DNA from: Halodesulfovibrio aestuarii
GTDB lineage: Bacteria; Desulfobacterota; Desulfovibrionia; Desulfovibrionales; Desulfovibrionaceae
Strand: one strand, 5' to 3'
Assembly: GCF_050571805.1 (NCBI RefSeq)
Contig: NZ_CP192219.1
DNA: 64,000 nt
Positions 42,352 through 52,179 of the stretch are shown here, in pieces. The position numbers and the translations under genes were made by a program. The notes under the pieces were generated by a model. That model saw nothing but the letters and a program-made list of their open reading frames with translations. It was not told the origin of the DNA and searched no databases. The first letter of the stretch is position 1. Each line of letters starts with the position of its first letter.

Positions 42352-45069
42352 CTAGGTCTCTCCCGCATCCTCTTCACCGTCACCACGTAAATCCAGCGTA
42401 AAATGATACGTATCGTCATTAAAATCTTTTGAAACAACGAACCCCAGTGAACGGGCAAGCTCTACCATGTTCTTGTTGTCACCAAGAGCCTCGCCGGTAA
42501 TCTGTTTTGTGTTGCGGGAACGTAGATAGTCCACAAGGTGCGACATCAACATCCGTCCCAGTCCCTTGCGTTTCCAGTCACTTCGTACAGCCACGGCAAA
42601 TTCGGAGGTTTCGTTATCCGGCGAAATCATCGCGCGAGCAGAGGCAACAGTGAGCGGCTCTTCCCCGTCTTCAGGAATAGTCTGCGCAATGAATGCCATT
42701 TCCCTGTCATAGTCAATCTGCGTCAGCTTAACCATTTCTGAACGCGGAAGTTCTCCGACATTGCCAAAGAAACGGAACCTTCTGTCCTGCGGGCTGAGAT
42801 GCTCTACAAAATCCCAGTGAGCATGTTCATCCTCCGGTCTGATGGGACGCAGACGTACCGTCAACCCATTGCCTACATCGACAATTTCTTCCAGTTCAGC
42901 AGGGTACGGGCAGATTGCAAGCTGGTCAGCTCCACCAACCTCTGTCCACGCGACCCGGATGGCAGCATCAAGCGCAAAAGCACCGCTGGCATCGGCCTGC
43001 ACGGGATTAATCTCTAACTCAAAAATTTCCGGAATATCAATAAGCAGCTGCGAAATGGACACCAGCAGTTCGTACACAGCCTGTGTGTCAACACCTGCAA
43101 CAGTGTCATTCCCCACAAGCTGCTTACTCACATGTGTTGAGGCCACAAGTTCTTTGGCAAGACTCATATTAAGCGGCAGCAATTCCGTCTGCGTATCCTG
43201 TATAAGATGTGCAAGGGATCCCCCCTGCCCGAAACGGATAACAGGCCCGAATTGAGGATCAGTTTCAATTGCCACAGCAAGCTCTACGCCACGCATCCGC
43301 CGGGTCATTCGTTGGACAGCAAAACCGTTAATGCGCGCAGCAGGCTGATACTGCGCAACATTCATTACTATAGATTCAGCAGCTGCGGTTGCTTCAATTT
43401 TGTTATTAATATCCAGCATCACACCGCCAACCTGCGACTTACGATAAATATCCGGCGAAATAACTTTAATAGCCAGAGGATAACCGACTTCATCCGCAAT
43501 TGCCGCAACATCTTCGATGGAATCAGCAGTTCGTGTAGTAATACAGTTAATACCATACGCACCCAGTAACGCTTCTGATTCCTGCACTGTAAGCATCTGA
43601 CGTTTATCTTCCAGCGCCTGCAACACAATGGCACGGCTTTTTAATACATCTATTTTGCTTTCCGGACGCGACTCAGGTGCTTCTGCCAGTTTGATCTGGT
43701 TACGTCTGTACTGCACCAGGTACAAGAAAGTACGCACGGCACTGTCCGGTGTGAAATAGGAAGGCACTTTTGCTTTAAAAAATATGTTACGAGCGATATC
43801 CCCGTCGCCAGCACCAAGCCAGCTTGTAAGAATAACTTTTTTACTGCGCTTACACGTTTTCACAACCCGTTCTGCAATGGCGGCACTATCCACCCCGACA
43901 GTAGGGATGTGCAACACGAGAATACCATCCACCGAGCTGTCGCGCAGCAACGGCTTAATGGCGTTGGCATACATATCAGCATCGGCCTTTGCATCAATTA
44001 CTAAAGGGTTCCAATATGACCAGCCATTCCCAAGAGTGTCATCCAGATGCTGGCAGGCTTCGTCTGTTAATTCTGCAAGTTCTCCGCCTCCTTGCAACAA
44101 CAAATCAGTTGCAATAAATGCAGGTGCCCCACCATTTGCTACAATTGCCAACCGGTTCCCTTTTAACGGCTTTGCCCATGCCAGCGCCTGAATTGTGTCA
44201 AATACTGAATCAATAGAATCCATTCGAAGCATCCCGGCACGTTTAAACGCAGCCTCGTACACTTCATCCGCGCCCAGAATCATACCAGTATGCGCCGCCA
44301 CAGCCTGCTCAGCGGCGTGAGATTTTCCTGCCTTAACTACAATAACGGGTTTTAAGCGTGAAAGCGCTCGCGCGGCAGACATAAATTCGCGGGCATTGGT
44401 AACAGACTCAAGATAAAGCAATACAGCACGGGTATTCATATCCATGTGCAAATAGTCCAGCACTTCGCTGAAACCTACATCAAGCATGTCCCCGAGAGAA
44501 ATTACGTGAGAAAAACCAAGAGATTTAGACACAGCCCAATCAAGCACTGAGGTAAACAGGGAATCAGACTGGGTAATAAAGGCAACTTTCCCCATGGAAA
44601 AAGGAGATGAGACAAGACTGGCATTAATGCCGAGGGATGGGTTTATAAAACCAAGTCCATTAGGCCCCAGCAATCGCACAGAAAATTTATGAGCCAGTTC
44701 AATAAGCCGCTTACGCTTGCGTGTGGCCTCTTTTGTATCAAACCGTGAAAAGCCGGGAGCAAAAAGTATCGCATTCTGTGTTCCGCGTTTGCCAAGTTCT
44801 TCTATGTAAAAAGGAACTTCATCTGCATCAACACAAACAATGGCAAGATCCGGCGTAATGGGGAGGGTATCAATAGCTGTATAAACAGGCTGCCCGAAAA
44901 TTGTATCCGGCGAATCCGGCTGTGTCACAACTGGCAATACAGGCCCAAGAAAGGTGCCGCCAAGCAAGTTTCGCATACATTCACAGGCGGGAGTTCCAGA
45001 CTCTTCAGAAGCACCAATTATTACCACAGAGGTCGGTCGAAACATCTGTTTTAGCGTCGATTGACTCAC
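42352..45069 (-). CDS. Pat-like protein acetyltransferase (acyl-CoA synthetase ADP-forming domains plus GNAT)
   Basis: Large protein of 905 aa. It starts with a CoA-binding Rossmann domain (SVVIIGASEESGTPACE, 1-130), followed by a succinyl-CoA ligase-like domain, an ATP-grasp domain (about 480-710) and a C-terminal GNAT acetyltransferase domain (about 735-895, GLGRMLMSHLVDYLRSRNTKQITGEALGDN). This architecture matches YfiQ/Pat enzymes that acetylate and inactivate acetyl-CoA synthetase. A divergent acs gene lies 470 bases away. Either a Pat regulator or an ADP-forming acyl-CoA synthetase is possible; the former is favoured by the GNAT domain and the neighbour. Confidence 0.85.
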   Translation of the reverse strand: MSQSTLKQMFRPTSVVIIGASEESGTPACECMRNLLGGTFLGPVLPVVTQPDSPDTIFGQPVYTAIDTLPITPDLAIVCVDADEVPFYIEELGKRGTQNAILFAPGFSRFDTKEATRKRKRLIELAHKFSVRLLGPNGLGFINPSLGINASLVSSPFSMGKVAFITQSDSLFTSVLDWAVSKSLGFSHVISLGDMLDVGFSEVLDYLHMDMNTRAVLLYLESVTNAREFMSAARALSRLKPVIVVKAGKSHAAEQAVAAHTGMILGADEVYEAAFKRAGMLRMDSIDSVFDTIQALAWAKPLKGNRLAIVANGGAPAFIATDLLLQGGGELAELTDEACQHLDDTLGNGWSYWNPLVIDAKADADMYANAIKPLLRDSSVDGILVLHIPTVGVDSAAIAERVVKTCKRSKKVILTSWLGAGDGDIARNIFFKAKVPSYFTPDSAVRTFLYLVQYRRNQIKLAEAPESRPESKIDVLKSRAIVLQALEDKRQMLTVQESEALLGAYGINCITTRTADSIEDVAAIADEVGYPLAIKVISPDIYRKSQVGGVMLDINNKIEATAAAESIVMNVAQYQPAARINGFAVQRMTRRMRGVELAVAIETDPQFGPVIRFGQGGSLAHLIQDTQTELLPLNMSLAKELVASTHVSKQLVGNDTVAGVDTQAVYELLVSISQLLIDIPEIFELEINPVQADASGAFALDAAIRVAWTEVGGADQLAICPYPAELEEIVDVGNGLTVRLRPIRPEDEHAHWDFVEHLSPQDRRFRFFGNVGELPRSEMVKLTQIDYDREMAFIAQTIPEDGEEPLTVASARAMISPDNETSEFAVAVRSDWKRKGLGRMLMSHLVDYLRSRNTKQITGEALGDNKNMVELARSLGFVVSKDFNDDTYHFTLDLRGDGEEDAGET

Positions 45070-45540
45070 ATAGGCTCCTACGATTGGTTCCAGTTGGGAT
45101 TATGCAACAGCAAGTATGAAATACTGTAGTGGAAACTCAAACTAAGTTCAAACAGTTGTATTACTTTTACTCCTGCTGGCGACACGAACCCTTGACACCC
45201 TACCGGCCTCTACCGCTCACCATGTCTTTTTTAACCGCTTACCGTTTGCCATGCTATTCACCAAGCGATTCTTGCCGTTCACCGAAAAAGAATATTCTTT
45301 TGGTTGCCAGTAGCTGCATAGTGCAGTTGTTCATTAACAAACCGAATCTGCTCTCACAGGGAGCATACGAATTGTTTCCACCTTTCCCTTATGGTTTGTT
45401 TACGGTTGTGGCGTCCACTATTCCTTGCAGCACCAGTGGGCTCCACAGCCGGAACATGCAAATTTTCAGGTCAGCAAACATCACAGTGCCGTCGGGCAGA
45501 CTGTGCCGACATTGCCACCATTTATTTTGAGGAGAACGCC
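45070..45540. promoter_or_regulatory. Divergent promoter region, pat-like gene and acs
   Basis: 471 bases between divergent starts. An open frame at 45129-45530 has no ribosome site and is rich in rare-looking codons, so I do not call it. Repeated TTCACC and TTGCC-like words occur near 45250-45290. No clear sigma54 or sigma70 box could be chosen. Confidence 0.45.
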
Positions 45541-47538
45541 ATGAGCCAACATAACATCATTTCCATGCAAGATGAGCAACGCCTGTTCACTCCATTCCCG
45601 TCTAAAACCGCAGGTACTCATATCCGGTCTCTGGAAGAATACAAGCGGCAATACACGCGTTCTATGGAAGACAATGAAGGCTTCTGGGCTGAACGTGCTA
45701 ATGAATTACTTGACTGGTTTTCCCCGTTCACCACAGTGCTGGAAGCAGACATGGATACACCGGACATCCGTTGGTTTACCGGCGGAACGCTGAATGTAGC
45801 CCACAACTGTCTTGACCGGCATCTCGAGCTTGGTCGTAAAGACAAGACAGCTCTTATCTGGCAAGGAGAGCCGGAAGGTGATGTTATTACTTACACTTAC
45901 GAACAATTATACGAAGAAGTATGTAAGTTTGCAAACGTATTGAAAAAATACGGCGTAGGTAAAGGCGACCGTGTAGCTTTGTACATGCCTATGATTCCGG
46001 AATTAACTATTGCCATGCTTGCCTGTGTTCGTATCGGCGCAGTACATTCCATTGTTTTTGCGGGCTTTTCTGCTCTCAGTTTACAAAGCCGCGTAGTGGA
46101 TTGCGAAGCAAAGATACTTGTTACCGCAGATGCTGTTTTGCGCTCCGGTCGCGTAATTCCCCTTAAATCAAATGCAGACGATGCGCTCACAGCCTGCCCG
46201 AGTGTTGAACACGTTGTTGTAGTAGACCGTGCAGGTACTGCTGAACAAGGCAACCTTGAATGGAAAGAAGAACGTGACATCTGGTGGCATCAGGCTATGC
46301 AACAGTCTGACATCAAAGCATTCTGTGAATGTGAGCCTATGGAATCCGAAGATCCGTTGTTTATTCTTTACACAAGTGGATCAACAGGAAAACCAAAAGG
46401 TGTTGTTCACACTACAGGTGGATACCTGACCTATGCAGCACACACCTCACAGTGGGTTTTTGATATTCAGGAATCTGACGTATACTGGTGTACCGCTGAC
46501 ATCGGCTGGATTACCGGTCATTCTTACATTGTGTACGGCCCGCTTGCTCTCGGTGCGACTACAGTCATGTTTGAAGGTGTTCCAAGCTTCCCTAGTCCTG
46601 ACCGCTTCTGGAATATTGTAGAAAAATTCGGTGTTACCATTTTCTATACTGCGCCGACAGTTATCCGTGCACTTATGCGTGAAGGTCTGGAATGGACCCA
46701 GCGACACGACCTGTCTTCATTGCGGGTTCTTGGGACCGTTGGCGAACCAATCAACCCTGAAGCCTGGATATGGTATTACGAAAATATCGGTAAAAACAAG
46801 ACACCTATCGTTGATACATGGTGGCAGACAGAAACCGGTGGTATTATGATTGCGGCTCTTCCTTTTGCAACTCCGCTTAAACCGGGATCTGCAACACTGC
46901 CACTTCCTGGTATTGATGCACGTATTGTACGTCCGGACGGAAGCGATGCAGAACCAAATGAAGGTGGGCATCTTATTATCCGTAAGCCTTGGCCGGGCAT
47001 GCTTCGAGGCGTATTCGGAGACCCTGAACGCTACAAAAGTACATACTTTGAAAGATTTCCTGGAATGTATGAATCCGGCGATGGTGCCCGCGTAGATAAT
47101 GACGGATACTTCTGGATCATGGGACGCCTTGATGACGTTATCAACGTATCCGGACACCGTATGGGTACCGCTGAAATTGAATCTGCACTGGTTGCTCATC
47201 CTACAGTTGCAGAAGCAGCAGTAGTAGGAATGCCGCATCCTATCAAAGGCGAAAGCATTTATGCCTACGTCACCTTAAAAGCAGATGAAGAAGAGACTGA
47301 AGAATTGCGTGCTCAGCTTCGCACATGGGTACGAAAAGAAATTGGACCGATTGCTACACCGGAAGTATTGCAGTTTGCGGAAGAACTGCCGAAAACCCGG
47401 AGCGGTAAAATTATGCGGAGAATCCTGCGGAAAATTGCTTCAGGAAGTACAGGTGACTTTGGTGACACGTCCACGTTGGCCGACCCAAGTGTCATCACCG
47501 AGCTCGTAGAAGGACGCACTGAACTGACTGGAAATTAA
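45541..47538 (+). CDS. acs: Acetyl-CoA synthetase (AMP-forming)
   Basis: Activates acetate to acetyl-CoA through acetyl-AMP. The ATG at 45541 has GAGGAGAA upstream and gives 665 aa, the normal Acs length (650). Longer frames start far upstream without a site. Visible are YTSGSTGKPKGVVHTTGG (about 276), the acetate pocket region WCTADIGWITGHSYIVYGPL, WWQTETGGIM, GRLDDVINVSGHRMGTAEIES and the regulatory lysine in TRSGKIMRRILRKI, the residue Pat acetylates. Confidence 0.96.
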   Translation: MSQHNIISMQDEQRLFTPFPSKTAGTHIRSLEEYKRQYTRSMEDNEGFWAERANELLDWFSPFTTVLEADMDTPDIRWFTGGTLNVAHNCLDRHLELGRKDKTALIWQGEPEGDVITYTYEQLYEEVCKFANVLKKYGVGKGDRVALYMPMIPELTIAMLACVRIGAVHSIVFAGFSALSLQSRVVDCEAKILVTADAVLRSGRVIPLKSNADDALTACPSVEHVVVVDRAGTAEQGNLEWKEERDIWWHQAMQQSDIKAFCECEPMESEDPLFILYTSGSTGKPKGVVHTTGGYLTYAAHTSQWVFDIQESDVYWCTADIGWITGHSYIVYGPLALGATTVMFEGVPSFPSPDRFWNIVEKFGVTIFYTAPTVIRALMREGLEWTQRHDLSSLRVLGTVGEPINPEAWIWYYENIGKNKTPIVDTWWQTETGGIMIAALPFATPLKPGSATLPLPGIDARIVRPDGSDAEPNEGGHLIIRKPWPGMLRGVFGDPERYKSTYFERFPGMYESGDGARVDNDGYFWIMGRLDDVINVSGHRMGTAEIESALVAHPTVAEAAVVGMPHPIKGESIYAYVTLKADEEETEELRAQLRTWVRKEIGPIATPEVLQFAEELPKTRSGKIMRRILRKIASGSTGDFGDTSTLADPSVITELVEGRTELTGN

Positions 47539-47687
47539 TTTCTAGAATTCTGCCGCTCTTCCCGAGACAAAGGTACGCAATCTGTATGTCCAGTGTATGC
47601 AGCTAATCCGTACATATTAAAAGTGACTAATTGTGTACCTTTGCTCAAGGGATGCATGAAAATATTCATGACGTCCCCCCCCTATAC

Positions 47688-47732
47688 AAAAAAAGCACTG
47701 AACAGATGGTAACATTGTTCAGTGCTTTTTTT
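47688..47732 (+). terminator. Terminator downstream of acs
   Basis: AAAAAAAGCACTGAACA (47688-47704) pairs with TGTTCAGTGCTTTTTTT (47716-47732), a perfect 17-pair stem. Confidence 0.92.
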
Positions 47733-47926
47733 GATACCACGTCTGTCACAGACGAGCTATTGGCAGACATGGTATCATTTTAGAGACACACCGGCGGGCG
47801 TAACGCGCGGTGATGCTCTTTTTCACCAGCGAAGAGCGATGAAATTTTTTCTTATATTATATGTCACTCACGCTACGGTAATAGAAAAAAGCCAAGTATC
47901 GAGACGGATACTCAGCTTTTTTCTAT
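47733..47926 (+). ncRNA. Candidate intergenic small RNA with own terminator
   Basis: Between two terminators, this 190-base segment folds well. TGATACCA and TGGTATCA enclose GTCTG/CAGAC; further on AAGAGC/GCTCTT and GGTGA/TCACC arms are seen. It ends with AGTATC/GATACT and AAAAAAGC/GCTTTTTT, a terminator (47885-47926). No open frame with a ribosome site is convincing. No known family recognised. Confidence 0.4.
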
Positions 47927-48446
47927 AGCACTCTTAAACGACTATTCAGCCGAAGAATCTTCTCGCAGTAAATTGCGTTCACTGTGGCAGGTCATGCCGT
48001 CCATCAGTTTTCCCCCGCATTCAAAAAAATCATAAGATTTTTTCTGCGAAATAGAGCGGTCATAACCTGCTCTAATTTAATGGTATAACTTTTTGAGTAC
48101 TATACCCCCCCATGCCCCGATGAAGATAGTAACCTTCACGCGGCTATCCCCCGATCTGCCCTCTGAAGCGCAGACCATACTTGCTAACTCTTCCATGAAC
48201 CTTACTATTCCCCAGCGTGGTCCAAACAATCTTTTCCCCAAGATTGTCAGAAGAGTCAGCACCTTCAGGCGTAGTACAGTATGTATAGAATACTGCTGAC
48301 CAAAATTTTGTTCTGTCGTCTATTGTTGCATTGTGACGAACAGATTTAATTTTATTATAGCAAGCATAGTGCCAACTTTTTCATTTCTTTTAGTCATGTT
48401 ATTTCAATATGTTACTGGTGGGAAAAAACATGACAATATAAAAAAA
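47927..48446. other. Intergenic region without recognised gene
   Basis: About 520 bases. Short frames (for example 48077-48262 on the minus strand) lack ribosome sites. The stretch has GC-poor composition, poly-C runs near 48105 and nothing I can assign. Confidence 0.45.
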
Positions 48447-48489
48447 ATGTCTCGTGAGACGTCTCACGAGACATATTGAGACGTCTCAA
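48447..48489 (-). terminator. 28-bp palindrome terminator plus second palindrome
   Basis: Positions 48447-48474 are a perfect palindrome (half ATGTCTCGTGAGAC), followed on the minus strand by a run of seven to eight T. A second perfect palindrome of 14 bp (half TTGAGAC) lies at 48476-48489. Both share the core GAGACGTCTC. They lie just past the sigma54 regulator gene stop. Confidence 0.75.
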
Positions 48490-48508
48490 ATATTACTTTC
48501 TGTCTAAC

Positions 48509-50560
48509 TTATCCCAGACCAAGTTCCTTTAATTTCCGATACAAGGTTGCTCTCCCCATACCGAGCAATTTAGCTGCCGCTGTTTTATTACCATTGGCAG
48601 AAGCTATTGCCGCCTGCACTTCTTCAGCGGTAACAGTATGGCATGGCACACGAACCTGCTGCATTGAAGCCGGCATATAGGCATTAGGGCTGATAAGCGG
48701 CTGAGGAGAATAGTGCAAACCGTACCCACCACCATAACCACCGTATGGCGGATGACGCACAACATCTGAGCTGGAAAGAGGATCTGTCCCCAGAATTTGA
48801 ACAGGAAGATGGTCCGGCGTGATACGCCCAGTACGGGCGAGAATCGAAGCATGCTCAATAGTATGTTTTAATTCTCTTATATTACCCGGCCAAGGATGAT
48901 TCATAAAAATCTGCATAGCCTGTTCAGATACACCTGAAATTGAAACGCCCAAGGTATCATTAAACATATCAATAAAAAACTGTACCAGCAGAGCCATATC
49001 ATCCAGACGTTCACGCAACGGCGGAAGATGCACATTCATAACATTCAACCTATAAAACAGGTCTGAACGGAATACGCCTTGAGCCACACGCTGCTGTAAG
49101 TCTGCATTGGTAGCTGCCACAATTCGCACGTTCGCTTTACGGGTAACAGTATCACCCACGCGTTCAAATTCATGTGATTCAAGGAACCTGAGCAGTAAAA
49201 CTTGAATACGCAACGATACGTCACCAATCTCGTCTAGGAAAATTGTACCGCCTTCAGCAGCTTCAAAACGCCCAACCTTGTCCTTTGTCGCGCCGGTAAA
49301 AGCTCCACGGACATGCCCGAACAACTCACTTTCCAGCAAATTCTCAGATAAAGCCGAGCAGTTAACTCGGACAAGCGGCCCGTTTGCGCGAGAACCATTG
49401 TGATGCAATGCTTCTGCCACAAGCTCTTTACCTGTACCGGACTCACCAGTCACAAGAACTGTGGTATCCAGATCGACAAGGTTTTCAAGCATTGAATACA
49501 GGTTAAGCATACTTTTACTTGTACCGATAATGTTCTTGAAGGAACGTCGCTCCTGCAACTGTTCTTCCAAAGAAACAAGACGGGTAATATCGCGCAACAT
49601 AAGCATAGCGCCACGCTGTCCATCGGCACCGGATGCAAACGGCGAGCAGTTAATCATAAAGATATGCCGCGCATCAGAGTCCAGCAACAGCTCTACTCGT
49701 TCTTCCACTATGCGCTCTCCGTAAGAAAGCACATCGTGGAAAAATTCATCACAACGCAGTGCAAGGTCAGGCATAACCTGCGGAAGCAATTTGCCCACAA
49801 CATCATCCTGTACAACTCCGAACAATTCTTCGCCTGCACGGTTAATACTCTGTACAGTGAGTTCCGGATCAACAGAAATAATCACATCCTGCATGGATGA
49901 GAACAAAAGTTCCAGATGCTGTTTATACGTTTCTTTCTCTTGAAGGGTACGCCTGAGCTGCCTGTTAGAAGCGCTCAGCTCTTCCGTACGACTGGTTACT
50001 TTTTCTTCCAGTGCACTATTGCTTTCAGAAAGCTGCTTGTAGAGAAAAAAGTTTTCGATGGCGATACTTGCCGCAACAAGTGTCATTGAAAGGAGATAGT
50101 AAGAAACATCTTCTGCAGGTTTATCACCCTGCAAAACACCAAAAAACATCCCTACAGGCCCGGACGAAGTCTGCAAAGGATGCAGCAGGACTTCTCCTAC
50201 CCCCTCGGAAGTGACTGTCGTAGGATGATTTCGACGCAATGCCCATGAAAACATGTGGTCTTCCATGAGCTGGCGGCAGGCGTCTGTAATACTGGCTTCT
50301 TGTGCTTCAGATGAACACCATGACAAGACAAAGTCATGTGAGTCTTCATCCACCAACAAAAATGCCATCGTTTGGAATGGATGGATTGCCTCTACATTGG
50401 CAGCAATTTCTGAAAGCATGCTTGAAACATCGGTAACTTCACTTAGCCGATATCCAAAATGCCCCATCCCTGTTGCTGCCTCCAGAATTTTTAACAACGC
50501 CTTCCGGCTATTTGGTGTATTGTTTTTATCTGGAGAAACAAGTGCTTCATGCTCTACCAT
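48509..50560 (-). CDS. Sigma54-dependent transcriptional regulator (GAF-PAS-AAA+-Fis)
   Basis: Enhancer-binding protein of 683 aa from the ATG at 50560. A GAF-like domain (about 30-185), a coiled-coil (about 190-230) and a PAS domain (about 230-340) are followed by the AAA+ domain. That domain has the Walker A GESGTGKE, GAFTGA (sigma54 contact loop), the Walker B GGTIFLDEIGD and R-finger segments. The C-terminal Fis helix-turn-helix is NGNKTAAAKLLGMGRATLYRKLKELGL. A Gly/Tyr/Pro-rich linker (about 605-650) is unusual. The sensed ligand is unknown. The HDOD gene lies upstream on the same strand. Confidence 0.93.
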   Translation of the reverse strand: MVEHEALVSPDKNNTPNSRKALLKILEAATGMGHFGYRLSEVTDVSSMLSEIAANVEAIHPFQTMAFLLVDEDSHDFVLSWCSSEAQEASITDACRQLMEDHMFSWALRRNHPTTVTSEGVGEVLLHPLQTSSGPVGMFFGVLQGDKPAEDVSYYLLSMTLVAASIAIENFFLYKQLSESNSALEEKVTSRTEELSASNRQLRRTLQEKETYKQHLELLFSSMQDVIISVDPELTVQSINRAGEELFGVVQDDVVGKLLPQVMPDLALRCDEFFHDVLSYGERIVEERVELLLDSDARHIFMINCSPFASGADGQRGAMLMLRDITRLVSLEEQLQERRSFKNIIGTSKSMLNLYSMLENLVDLDTTVLVTGESGTGKELVAEALHHNGSRANGPLVRVNCSALSENLLESELFGHVRGAFTGATKDKVGRFEAAEGGTIFLDEIGDVSLRIQVLLLRFLESHEFERVGDTVTRKANVRIVAATNADLQQRVAQGVFRSDLFYRLNVMNVHLPPLRERLDDMALLVQFFIDMFNDTLGVSISGVSEQAMQIFMNHPWPGNIRELKHTIEHASILARTGRITPDHLPVQILGTDPLSSSDVVRHPPYGGYGGGYGLHYSPQPLISPNAYMPASMQQVRVPCHTVTAEEVQAAIASANGNKTAAAKLLGMGRATLYRKLKELGLG

Positions 50561-50717
50561 CTCACCCAACTTTTCTTATAAGTACGACTTTATCAGCCGA
50601 AAAGAACGCATTCTCCGGCTCTATTCCCACGGCAGCTCGCAAACTGTGCATATACAGCCCGCCACCTTTCCCAACTTGGAGTACACCAGCTGCATCAAGG
50701 CTGCAACACTTGCCGGA

Positions 50718-51980
50718 CTACATACCGTCGGTCAAAATCTCGTGAGTATCCGCAAGCTGCCTATCATATTGCGAAAGAATAGGTACAAGTGCAGAAGGAG
50801 AAATCTTTGTCTCGTCTACTGTAGCTTGAAAAAAGTCCGGCAAATGATACGTACAGAAATCTTTGCTACGCAATCCTGTCGCCATAATTGTTGCCAAATG
50901 AACAATGCTGGAGTCAATCGGCAATGGCGACGACAACGGAGTATAGCAATGGCGAACAATATTTGTAAGAGTTTCCGGAATATTCCATGACTCAAGAAGA
51001 GTAGCACCAACCTCTGCATGATTAAATCCGAACACAGCGCGCTCTGCTACAGGCAGAGAAACACCTTTCTTTCGGCTCAAAAGCACGGCCTTACACATGG
51101 ACGCCGGATCATAACTTATCATAAGCAGCATTCCGACAGGCTGCAACAGCCCGCCCACAAACAAACGCTCTTCCATCAAGTCAGTACATTGCGCACCAAG
51201 CAAGCGAGACAGAATACCACAGGAAATTGCGTACTCCCAAAAGTCCTTAACATTAAAAACCGTTTCAGGAACTCCCAGAAAACTATGTACGACACTCAAG
51301 CCCAGTGTAAGCGTCGTCAACTCGTTTGAACCAAGAATTGTCAACGCACGCTCAATACTTTCAATGCGGGATGGAAATCCATAAAAAGGGCTGTTAACCA
51401 ATTTTAAAATACGGGCGGCAAGTCCGGTATCCTTTGAAACAATGCCGGCAAGCCTACGCGATGTCGTAAACGGAAATTCCAGTTCACGAACAATTTCATA
51501 ATAAATGTCTGGAAAAGAAATAAGCTCCAACTGCTTTTCCACAACGTTCTGAGGCGTAACCATTCCCGGACGCAGTGAACTTTTGGCAGCTTGGTCATAC
51601 AAATCACGCATTGTTTCTGCTGACATCACAGAAAAACTTTGATTACGGATAGCCTTGGCTGTGCGTTTCACACACTGCAGCTTAAACTGCCGCATAAAGC
51701 TTGAGCCAACCTCCTGCCCACGGAATGCTTGTGTAACATACCGTTTAGCAAGCCGTTGGGCTTCATCCGTTACAGGACCATTTTCCAACTGAGTTTGACG
51801 AGAAATTTCACGAGCTCCCCCTATTATATCGGCCTCTACCACTCCCCATGCTTTAAGAATTGTAATCTTTTGTTCATCCAGCTCAACACCGGCAGGAAAC
51901 AGACGTTTCCCTTTCATCCCCCGAACTTCGTCTTGAAGCACCATACCGGATTGAAGCAGGTCAATACTAAGTTTTCCCAC
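50718..51980 (-). CDS. HDOD domain signalling protein
   Basis: Protein of 420 aa starting on a GTG at 51980, chosen because AGGAG lies seven bases upstream; a TTG two codons earlier is too close. The HDOD domain (about 150-345) has VEKQLELISFPDIYYEIVRELEF at its start, then LVNSPFYGFPSRIESIERALTILGSNEL and the VSLPVAERAVFGFNHAEVGATLLESWNIP segment typical of the family. Such proteins are thought to regulate signalling. It is followed after 157 bases by the sigma54 regulator, so a regulatory pair is possible. Confidence 0.88.
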   Translation of the reverse strand: MGKLSIDLLQSGMVLQDEVRGMKGKRLFPAGVELDEQKITILKAWGVVEADIIGGAREISRQTQLENGPVTDEAQRLAKRYVTQAFRGQEVGSSFMRQFKLQCVKRTAKAIRNQSFSVMSAETMRDLYDQAAKSSLRPGMVTPQNVVEKQLELISFPDIYYEIVRELEFPFTTSRRLAGIVSKDTGLAARILKLVNSPFYGFPSRIESIERALTILGSNELTTLTLGLSVVHSFLGVPETVFNVKDFWEYAISCGILSRLLGAQCTDLMEERLFVGGLLQPVGMLLMISYDPASMCKAVLLSRKKGVSLPVAERAVFGFNHAEVGATLLESWNIPETLTNIVRHCYTPLSSPLPIDSSIVHLATIMATGLRSKDFCTYHLPDFFQATVDETKISPSALVPILSQYDRQLADTHEILTDGM

Positions 51981-52179
51981 AAACAACTCCTGCTATAAAT
52001 AATCACAATGCAACTTAACTAATCTATCTAAAATATGATATAATTCATAGTCCTCATTACCCTAAAAAAATCTATACACTGGTAATAAAATCATACATAG
52101 GTATAGATAAGAGCATGTTGTAATTTGCATGCGACAATTCAACCATCACAATTAGATAATCACACACAATGGTGTACCA

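Noticed and set aside
45280..45330. Sigma54 promoter for acs
   Set aside because: A GG near the -24 position occurs but the GC at the -12 is out of spacing (not ten bases apart).
45129..45530. 133-aa frame upstream of acs
   Set aside because: No ribosome site; composition is Pro/Leu/Cys-rich and unlike neighbours; the region looks regulatory.
50253..50990. 245-aa plus-strand frame across the sigma54 and HDOD gene ends
   Set aside because: Antisense to two well-supported genes, low-complexity and without ribosome site.
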